Source: CAYUUW01 sp964448005
GTDB taxonomy: Bacteria > Patescibacteriota > Gracilibacteria > UM-FILTER-43-11
Direction: 5' to 3'
Assembly: GCA_964448005.1 (NCBI GenBank)
Contig: CAYUUW010000068.1
Location: 1-6,199 of the forward strand
Length of the DNA stretch: 6,199 nucleotides
The notes under the pieces are model-generated. The model did not search any database and had not been told where the DNA came from. It saw nothing but the letters and a program-made list of their open reading frames with translations. Of the stretch, positions 1-5,174 are shown one piece after another. The position numbers and the translations under genes were made by a program. The stretch's first letter is position 1. Each line of letters begins with the position of its first letter.

Positions 1-1863
1 GTGGCCTACTCCCCCACCGCCAATTGCGGAGCGGGCTGCAGCAATTCCCTCCAAATGACCAGCATCTCCCTGCGCACCATCGATGCCGCGCTTCCCGCCG
101 TCACCGTTCTAGCCAGCCCGACTCCTGCGCTGACCTCGGATTATTTGGTGGATCAGGGCAGCGTCCTGAGCGGACCCAACCCCCTGAGCGCCTCCTTCGA
201 CTTCCTGCCGGCCCTTTTGGCTTCTCAGCCCGCCCTGGATGCGGAGACCCTTGCTATTGGCCAGCCCGTGACAGCGACCTTTTCGCTGAGCAGCCAGAGC
301 CAGAATGTCTTTTTGGATGAATTGGCAGTGGACAATCTTCTGGAATTCGTTAACACTGGCGGGCTGGGCTTTGGGGAGGAGGTGCTGGAAATCTACGACA
401 TCGATCAGGTGGGCGCCGCCGATGGAGCTTCAGGGCGAAGCGATCCGATTTCCGGAAACAGCCGCTACGAACTCCTCTCGCTTTCGGGCTCAGGGGTAAA
501 CAGCACCCCCGGCCAAACGGTTTTCCATTCCAGCGCGACCAACCACCATTCGCCCAGCTACAGCTTCTACTACGATTTCGTCCCCACTCCGGCCAATCTC
601 GACTCGGAAGGAGTCTACCTGGCCAGCTCGGCCCTTTACGGATCCGATTCCGACATTTCCATCGACCGCGCGGACGCCCTGTCGGGAGCTTCGCCCCTTC
701 TTCCGGCCAACGCCTCGACACCGATTTCCATCCGCATGACTCCTGTCCAAACCCTTGGGCTAGGCTTCGAGCAGCAGGTGGAGTTTGCCCTGAGCCAGTA
801 CCTGGCCTACCGAATCTCCGACCCTGGAGCCAACCTTCCGCCTGGCTTCACTGAATTCGCCGTCTACGCCAACCCCGCCCCTCTCAGCGGAGTGGAGGTG
901 AAGAATCTGGGCTTCCAGACAAGCGGCCTGGTGAGCGGCGAGCAGGTCTACCAGAGCGTCGGCGGAAGAAGCCTAGGAACCGTCAGCACCGCCGCCTCCG
1001 ATGGGCTGAGGCGAACGATTCGTTCCAATGCGGCGGACCTCGCGCGAAATGCCACCCCCTGCCCCGCAGCCCCCCTCACCGAACTGAGCATCGCCCCCAG
1101 CGACTGCGTGCTGGTGAACGAAGCCGACCGCTCCATTGTAGCCATCTACGAAGGGGATCCTGGCCAGACGCTCGCCATTGGAGAGGGGGGCAACACCCTC
1201 CTTGTTCCGGACGGCTACCGCTACACGCTGATCCTGAAAGGGGGGGCGGATCTTTTCATTCGGGACAATTTGGTCTACAGTGGCTCCGGCTCGCTTGGAA
1301 TGATTGTGCTGGAGAGCGATGGAGGAGAAGGAGGCAATGTCTATCTGGACCCCCGGCCGACCAACCTTGTCGGACTGCTCTATTCCGAAGGAAGCCTGCT
1401 CAGCAGCCCCAACGGAAGCACCCTTTACTACGGGGACGGAGCGGACTCCGGAGATCTGGACAATCAGCTCTATTGGACCGGAGCCATCGCCTCCTTCAAT
1501 ACGATCGGAGGAGCCCCCAATCTGGCCCTGCCCAACGGAATCAGCTGCCCCCCTGGCACCGACCCTTTGGCCTGCGCGCAGCGGTATGACCTGGATTACC
1601 TCCGCCGCTTCGGCACAAGCTCGGTTCTGGAGGGGGACTATTCGGCCCCAGGATCGCTCTACAGCGGAGGAGGATCCTGCAATGCCACGCCAACCTGCCT
1701 TTCCGGCCCCTTGCCGAGCACTGTTTCCCTGAACGCAAGCGCCCTGATCGATCCGAACGCCTCCCTTTCCCTGGACCCCTTCTTCCTCCAGCGCAATTCC
1801 CGCCCCGTCCCGGCAGGCTTCAGCAGCGAAAGGGAGTTGAACCAATCCTCAGTGCTGCGCTGA
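1..1863 (+). CDS. Large secreted/surface protein, C-terminal part (5' end outside the window)
   Basis: This is an open frame of 620 codons that starts at the first base of the window. The GTG at position 1 is probably not the true start, because no upstream sequence or signal peptide is visible. The composition is that of an exported protein: rich in Ser, Gly, Ala, Leu, Asn and Asp, poor in Lys, with scattered Cys (C9, C13, C354, C369, C516, C525, C560, C567) that could form disulphides. Residues 60-300 look like beta-rich repeats or adhesin-like domains. Residues 400-505 alternate short hydrophobic strands with Gly/Asn turns (GNVYLDP, LLYSEGSL, LYWTGAIASFNTIGGA), followed by a Cys-flanked segment and the motif RYDLDYLRRF near 528-537. 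From memory, this C-terminal module recurs in large surface proteins of CPR bacteria; that is not a search result. I see no LPXTG motif or C-terminal membrane anchor. It ends in TGA. The function is unknown; surface display or adhesion is inference. Confidence 0.8.
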   Translation: MAYSPTANCGAGCSNSLQMTSISLRTIDAALPAVTVLASPTPALTSDYLVDQGSVLSGPNPLSASFDFLPALLASQPALDAETLAIGQPVTATFSLSSQSQNVFLDELAVDNLLEFVNTGGLGFGEEVLEIYDIDQVGAADGASGRSDPISGNSRYELLSLSGSGVNSTPGQTVFHSSATNHHSPSYSFYYDFVPTPANLDSEGVYLASSALYGSDSDISIDRADALSGASPLLPANASTPISIRMTPVQTLGLGFEQQVEFALSQYLAYRISDPGANLPPGFTEFAVYANPAPLSGVEVKNLGFQTSGLVSGEQVYQSVGGRSLGTVSTAASDGLRRTIRSNAADLARNATPCPAAPLTELSIAPSDCVLVNEADRSIVAIYEGDPGQTLAIGEGGNTLLVPDGYRYTLILKGGADLFIRDNLVYSGSGSLGMIVLESDGGEGGNVYLDPRPTNLVGLLYSEGSLLSSPNGSTLYYGDGADSGDLDNQLYWTGAIASFNTIGGAPNLALPNGISCPPGTDPLACAQRYDLDYLRRFGTSSVLEGDYSAPGSLYSGGGSCNATPTCLSGPLPSTVSLNASALIDPNASLSLDPFFLQRNSRPVPAGFSSERELNQSSVLR

Positions 1864-1891
1864 AAAAAAGGCCGAATCTTCCCTTCATCCT

Positions 1892-2635
1892 ATGCTTGAG
1901 ATCCTTTTCCATTACGGCCCTTTCACCCTCCGCACCTTCAATGTGCTGGTGGCCATTGGCATCCTCTTCACCGGAGCTTTTGCTCTGCGCTATGTCGCCC
2001 TCAAAAAACTCTCGCCCTCCTTCCTGTCCTATGCCTTGCCCATCCTGGTGGTTGCCACCCTCGCAGGAGGACGAGCGGCCTACGTCCTGGAATACTCCTA
2101 CCTCTTCAGGGGGCAATGGGCTTCGGCTTTCTTTTTCTGGGACCTGAGGCTCAGCTTCTTCGGCTGCCTCTACGCCCTGACCCTTGCCCTGTGGGCGCTG
2201 GCCCTGAAAAAAAAGGAGGACCCCTGGGCCTGGCTGGACGGAGCCATGCTTTCTGTGCTGACCATGATGCTCTTCGTCCACATCGGCCACTTCTTCAATG
2301 GAACCCATTACGGGCTTCGGACCGATTTGCCGTGGGGAATCGCATTCGACAGCCAAAATGTCCGCTTCCTTTCCCCGGTGCACCCCACCCAGATCTATGC
2401 AGCGCTGATCACCTTGGCCGCCCTACTTCATGGCATGAAGGAGAGCAAACGCATGCACCTTTCGGGAGTGGTCGCCAGCAAAGCCCTCATGCTATACTGC
2501 CTGGGAATGCTAGGCGTTGATTTTCTTCATGGGTCGCCCTCCCTTTACGCCAAAATCAGCTTCGGAGCCTTGGCGGGGCTTTCCTTCATCGCCCTCATCC
2601 ACTGCTCCCACAAAAGCCACCCCTCCGCATCCTAA
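1892..2635 (+). CDS. Lgt-family (prolipoprotein diacylglyceryl transferase-like) membrane protein, divergent active site
   Basis: This 247-residue protein has about seven hydrophobic segments. Lgt family landmarks appear in order: an amphipathic N-terminus (FTLRTFNVLVAIG, 11-23), GGRAAYVLEY (59-68), LSFFG (87-91), the signature-like HIGHFFNGTHYG (130-141), TDLPWGIAF (144-152) and HPTQIY (164-169). True Lgt transfers diacylglycerol from phosphatidylglycerol to the lipobox cysteine of prelipoproteins in the inner membrane. Aligned by eye to E. coli Lgt, key positions are changed: Y26 to F16, H103 to F90, R143 to H130, N146 to H133, E151 to T138, R239 to about M206 and E243 to about D210. G154 (G141) and the NG pair (136-137) are kept. 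The fold assignment is strong; classical catalysis is doubtful, so this may be a paralogue with another or no transferase activity. The start ATG follows the previous gene by 28 bases and has no Shine-Dalgarno. It is followed after 10 bases by the next membrane gene. Confidence 0.85.
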   Translation: MLEILFHYGPFTLRTFNVLVAIGILFTGAFALRYVALKKLSPSFLSYALPILVVATLAGGRAAYVLEYSYLFRGQWASAFFFWDLRLSFFGCLYALTLALWALALKKKEDPWAWLDGAMLSVLTMMLFVHIGHFFNGTHYGLRTDLPWGIAFDSQNVRFLSPVHPTQIYAALITLAALLHGMKESKRMHLSGVVASKALMLYCLGMLGVDFLHGSPSLYAKISFGALAGLSFIALIHCSHKSHPSAS

Positions 2636-2645
2636 CACCCACCTC

Positions 2646-3029
2646 ATGCCATCGGCCTACGACCCCCTCCTTGCCTCCGGACTTGGCGATTCCCTGGCCC
2701 AAACCCTGCAGATAGGAGCCTTGGCCTATTTCGGAATCCTGTGGCTCTTCCTGATCATTTGGGTCACCCGAGACGCCATCGACAGGTCCGAAAGCCTTGC
2801 CTTCCAGACTTTCGCCATCCTCCTGAATATCGCCATGCCCGTCCTGGGCGCCTTGGCCTATCTCATCCTTCGGCCAAGGCAAACCAACGCCGAGCGCTTC
2901 CGGCAGGATCTTGAATTGCAGATCCTGATTCGGAAAGCCGAAGGCCTAGGGATCCTCTCTCCCGAAGAGAAGTCGAGCGCTCCAAAGAAAAAAATCCTCT
3001 CTTCGTCCAAAAAAAGCCCGTCGGAATGA
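2646..3029 (+). CDS. Small membrane protein resembling the PLDc_N (phospholipase D N-terminal) domain
   Basis: A 127-residue protein with two predicted membrane helices, about 25-41 and 53-75. The pattern around them fits the PLDc_N family: a helix ending in IIWVTRDAIDRSES (about 37-50), a second helix with a central Pro (MPVLGALAYLILR), then RP at 77-78. In cardiolipin synthases this two-helix unit anchors the enzyme, but here there is no phospholipase D catalytic domain and no HKD motif. The C-terminal 45 residues are charged and probably cytoplasmic, partly helical (ERFRQDLELQILIRKAEG), ending in a Lys/Ser-rich tail. I chose ATG 2646 because an upstream in-frame ATG at 2517 would overlap the Lgt-like gene by more than 100 bases and add residues with no membrane-protein character. 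The gap to the preceding stop is 10 bases, so the two are very likely co-transcribed. Its role is unknown. Confidence 0.75.
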   Translation: MPSAYDPLLASGLGDSLAQTLQIGALAYFGILWLFLIIWVTRDAIDRSESLAFQTFAILLNIAMPVLGALAYLILRPRQTNAERFRQDLELQILIRKAEGLGILSPEEKSSAPKKKILSSSKKSPSE

Positions 3030-3103
3030 AGCCTTAAGCCCTTTCCCCAGATCTTCCGAGCAGCGCCTCACCCCCGAAGACTCCGAATCAAACGTCTCCT
3101 TGC

Positions 3104-3117
3104 AGCCTAAAGCCTAA
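3104..3117 (+). repeat. Tandem 7-bp repeat AGCCTAA x2
   Basis: Two perfect head-to-tail copies of AGCCTAA lie in the 99-base gap between the PLDc_N-like gene and the next gene, ending 11 bases before its ATG. A similar string, AAGCCTTAAGCC, lies near 3029-3040 at the other end of the gap. It is too short to assign a function and may be chance. The rest of this gap is C-rich, with no promoter or RNA gene that I can support. Confidence 0.35.
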
Positions 3118-3128
3118 CCCGCCTTGCC

Positions 3129-3542
3129 ATGTCCCGCCTCCTCAGCCTCAGCTACTACTTCACCCCCTTCCCCAATCCGGATTTCCAGTACAGCAAGCTG
3201 GCCCTGGTGGCCGCCCTGCTGGTGCTGGCCGGCGGCATCGGCCTGACGGTCTACCGCAGCCGGGCCAGCCAGCCCAAACCCATCAAGAGGGCTTGCCAGC
3301 GCTCCGCCCGATCCATGGTGGTTTTGGGCCTCTTCGCCCTGGGCCTGCTCTTCTTCCGGGAAACAGGCATTCCCTATCTTTCCATGCGCATCTGGGCCGT
3401 CGTGTGGCTTGCAGCCCTTCTTTGGACCGGAGCCAAAGGCGCTTTTCAGCTGACCAGAGCCCTCCGTCAACCTGTCGCAGGCATGGCCGCCGCAGAAAAC
3501 CCAAAGGACAAGTATTTGCCCAAAAAGAAGAAAAGGAGGTAG
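3129..3542 (+). CDS. Three-helix membrane protein of unknown function
   Basis: I do not recognise a named family. The 137-residue product has three hydrophobic helices, about 23-42 (LALVAALLVLAGGIGLTVY), 62-76 (SMVVLGLFALGLLFF) and 86-104 (MRIWAVVWLAALLW). A basic loop follows the first helix (RSRASQPKPIKRACQRSAR). A short conserved-looking stretch, RETGIPYLSMR (77-87), links helices 2 and 3. The C-terminus is strongly basic (KYLPKKKKRR) and so probably cytoplasmic by the positive-inside rule. The ATG has no Shine-Dalgarno. The 36-base gap to corA suggests co-transcription with it. A membrane-associated accessory or structural role is possible, but nothing in the sequence identifies one. Confidence 0.7.
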   Translation: MSRLLSLSYYFTPFPNPDFQYSKLALVAALLVLAGGIGLTVYRSRASQPKPIKRACQRSARSMVVLGLFALGLLFFRETGIPYLSMRIWAVVWLAALLWTGAKGAFQLTRALRQPVAGMAAAENPKDKYLPKKKKRR

Positions 3543-3578
3543 CGGAAACCGACCCTTTCCCGTCCCTAAAGCCCCCCA

Positions 3579-4505
3579 ATGCCTATGAAGGAGGTCAAAT
3601 TCAAGAGCCGTCGGTGGATCGATATCCAGGACCCTTCGGAGGCCGATCTTTCCCTGCTCAAAAAGCGCTACGGCTTCCATGAGCTCGATTTGGAGGACTG
3701 CCTGCAGGAAAGCCAGCGCCCCAAAATAGACGACTACGAAAAATACCTCTTCATCATCCTGCACTTTCCCATCTACGGGAAAAAGCAGGGCCGCCTGGAC
3801 ACGGGCCAGCTGAATATCTTCGTGGGCCATAGCTACATCATCACCCTCCACCGCGAACCTATCCCCTTCCTCGCCAAAATCCTGGAGGAGTGCGAAAAAT
3901 CCATGAAAAAGCGAAAGGCGCACCTGGGTCAAAGCACAGGCCATGTGCTCTACCAAATCGTGGACGCCCTTTTTTCCTCCGTTTTCCCTCTCACGGACAA
4001 AATACAGCTTTCCCTCCGGCGCATCGAAGAAGGCATTTTTTCGCCCAAGCATCAGGCGGACCAGCTTCTGGACATCATGGTCCTGAAAAAGGACATCATC
4101 ACCCTGCGGAAGATCATCCTCCCCCAGCGCTCGGTGGTGGCCGCCCTGGAGCACAAGCAGAGACGCTTCATGCCCGAGGACCTGATGGTCTATTTTGAGG
4201 ATGTGGCGGACCAGATTGAAAGGCTCTGGGGAATCCTGGAAACGGAAAAGGAAATCATCGAGTCCCTGGAGGACACGAACGAATCCCTGCTTTCCCACAA
4301 AATCAACTCCACCATCCGGACGCTCACGGTCTTTTCGGCCATCATGCTGCCGCTCACCTTCCTGACAGGGCTTTTCGGAATGAACGTCAGGCTCCCCTTC
4401 GAGCATGCCCTGGAAAGCGGAATCCATTTTTGGGCCATTGTCCTTTCCACCATTCTCCTGGTCGCCTTCCTGGTCACCCTGTTCAAGTGGAAAAAGTGGC
4501 TCTGA
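3579..4505 (+). CDS. corA: CorA-family magnesium (divalent cation) transporter
   Basis: A 308-residue protein of normal CorA length that forms pentameric Mg2+ (sometimes Co2+/Ni2+) channels in the inner membrane. The N-terminal cytoplasmic domain (1 to about 240) begins with RRWIDIQDPS and continues through HELDLEDCLQESQRPKIDDYEKYLF-type sequence typical of the family (about 34-58). A long helical, charged region (about 100-245) forms the funnel stalk. The two C-terminal helices are about 249-266 and 284-303. The diagnostic GMN motif is at 267-269, just after helix 1 (FLTGLFGMN), and the protein ends in a short basic tail (KWKKWL), as expected. A second in-frame ATG lies two codons downstream (3585); the first is used here. 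A strong AAGGAGGT at 3588-3595 lies inside the gene and serves no visible start. The protein ends in TGA at the expected length, which supports TGA as a true stop in this genome. Confidence 0.96.
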   Translation: MPMKEVKFKSRRWIDIQDPSEADLSLLKKRYGFHELDLEDCLQESQRPKIDDYEKYLFIILHFPIYGKKQGRLDTGQLNIFVGHSYIITLHREPIPFLAKILEECEKSMKKRKAHLGQSTGHVLYQIVDALFSSVFPLTDKIQLSLRRIEEGIFSPKHQADQLLDIMVLKKDIITLRKIILPQRSVVAALEHKQRRFMPEDLMVYFEDVADQIERLWGILETEKEIIESLEDTNESLLSHKINSTIRTLTVFSAIMLPLTFLTGLFGMNVRLPFEHALESGIHFWAIVLSTILLVAFLVTLFKWKKWL

Positions 4506-4520
4506 GCGATTGAAAAAGGT

Positions 4521-4557
4521 TGGCCCGCAGGAGAGGCTAGCCGGGCAAGGCCATTTT
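4521..4557 (+). terminator. Possible rho-independent terminator after corA
   Basis: The 5-bp stem TGGCC (4521-4525) with GGCCA (4549-4553) runs straight into TTTTCTT. A competing inner stem, GCCCG/CGGGC (4523-4527/4542-4546), and an alternative CAGGAG/CTCCTG pairing further downstream are also possible. The stem is short and the loop long, so the call is weak. The position is right: after corA and before the rpsO promoter. Confidence 0.3.
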
Positions 4558-4593
4558 CTTCCTCCTGGCTTTCTTAGGGCTCAGACAATTCTA

Positions 4594-4622
4594 TTGCCAA
4601 GCGGCAGGAAAGCCCCTAGAAT
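4594..4622 (+). promoter_or_regulatory. Sigma70-type promoter for rpsO (-pnp)
   Basis: TTGCCA at 4594-4599 matches the -35 consensus at 5 of 6 bases. TAGAAT at 4617-4622 matches the -10 consensus at 5 of 6. The spacer is exactly 17 bases. Transcription would start near 4629, giving a leader of about 28 bases before the rpsO ATG at 4658, too short for a large S15 autoregulatory fold upstream of the coding sequence. It is the only convincing promoter I can see in the window. Confidence 0.65.
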
Positions 4623-4657
4623 CCTCCCGCATATTCCTTAATTCCAAAGCACCACCC

Positions 4658-5056
4658 ATGAGCGACGAAAAAAAGAAAAAAGTCGTCAAGGCCGCAGCCG
4701 AAAAAGCCTCGAAAGCCCCTGCTTCAGCCAAACCCAAGGCCAAAGCCTCGGCAAAGTCCGCCCCTGCCCCAGCCAAGCAGCCCGCCCAATCCATGCGCAG
4801 CAAAAAGAAGCAGATCGTAGCTCAGCACGGAAAGCACGCCAACGACACCGGTTCGGTCAAAGTGCAGATCGCCCTGCTGACCGAGCGGATCAACATGCTC
4901 ACCTTGCATCTGCAGGAGCACAAGAAGGACAACCATTCCCGCAGAGGCCTCCTTTTGCTCGTCGGGCAGCGCCGCCGTCTTTTGAACTACCTCAAGAGCA
5001 GCGGAAAGCCTGAGGCCTACGAGGAAGTGATCAAAGAATTGGAGCTCCGCAAATAA
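4658..5056 (+). CDS. rpsO: 30S ribosomal protein S15 with N-terminal Ala/Lys/Pro extension
   Basis: S15 binds the central domain of 16S rRNA early in 30S assembly. Residues about 46-132 match the whole S15 family: HANDTGSVKVQIALLTERI, then HKKDNHSRRGLLLLVGQRR, then LLNYLKSSG. The DTGS, HKKD.HSRRGL and RRRLL.YL rRNA-binding elements are all present. Most bacterial S15 proteins have about 87-90 residues; this frame gives 132, because residues 1-45 are a low-complexity Ala/Lys/Pro/Ser segment that is probably disordered and positively charged. An in-frame ATG at 4793 would give an 87-residue, standard-length S15 and has the same C-rich upstream context as other starts here. I prefer 4658, because it follows the promoter by a short leader and the frame is open with coding-like composition. 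The gene ends in TAA, 118 bases before pnp. Confidence 0.95.
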   Translation: MSDEKKKKVVKAAAEKASKAPASAKPKAKASAKSAPAPAKQPAQSMRSKKKQIVAQHGKHANDTGSVKVQIALLTERINMLTLHLQEHKKDNHSRRGLLLLVGQRRRLLNYLKSSGKPEAYEEVIKELELRK

Positions 5057-5084
5057 ATCTACCCCTCCTTGGAACCGGTGAGAA

Positions 5085-5130
5085 AAGTTTCAAACACAAG
5101 CCCATGGCTGTGGTCTGCTGCTTGAAACTT
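5085..5130 (+). promoter_or_regulatory. Hairpin between rpsO and pnp
   Basis: AAGTTTCAA at 5085-5093 pairs perfectly with TTGAAACTT at 5122-5130 (9 bp). Inside it, CACA/TGTG (5095-5098/5109-5112) and GCC/GGC (5100-5102/5106-5108) can extend the fold around a CAT loop with one bulged A. No T-run follows directly, so it is not a normal terminator. A second tiny hairpin, CTGG/CCAG (5135-5145), precedes a T5 run at 5150-5154. In E. coli the rpsO-pnp interval carries a terminator and an RNase III-cleaved hairpin used in pnp autoregulation; an analogous processing or RNA-stability role here is inference from position. Confidence 0.45.
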
Positions 5131-5174
5131 CTATCTGGGATCCAGGGAGTTTTTCTTCCATAACCCTATTCCCC

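Noticed and set aside
973..1845. 290-codon - strand open frame opposite the surface protein
   Set aside because: The translation is Gly/Ala/Val/Arg-rich and has no recognisable motif. The + strand frame is longer and has a coherent secreted-protein composition and ending.
1844..1870. Small hairpin CAGTG/CGCTG near the stop of the first gene as a terminator
   Set aside because: On the + strand it is followed by A's, not T's, and the 5-bp stem includes a wobble. The T-run on the - strand is on the wrong side of the stem for termination there.
2207..2220. A8 run followed by GGAGGA in the Lgt-like gene, resembling a slippery A AAA AAG site
   Set aside because: The zero frame carries all the downstream family motifs (NG...G, HPTQIY). 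The SD-like string is downstream of the slip site, not upstream as in dnaX, and no stimulatory structure is evident.
3533..3540. AAGGAGGT at the end of the three-helix gene as a ribosome binding site for corA
   Set aside because: It lies 38 bases before the corA ATG, too far for SD pairing, and no closer in-frame corA start exists.
3114..4427. 437-codon open frame on the - strand across the three-helix gene and corA
   Set aside because: It is the antisense of a clear CorA with its GMN motif. Its translation is a His/Gly/Asp/Gln-rich mix without domain logic, as expected from the complement of a high-G+C gene.
4503..4505. Possible UGA-to-glycine recoding (some Gracilibacteria)
   Set aside because: TGA closes the surface protein, the PLDc_N-like gene and corA at sensible family ends. 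Readthrough of corA would add an unrelated tail across a terminator-like stretch, and no TGA interrupts a conserved domain.
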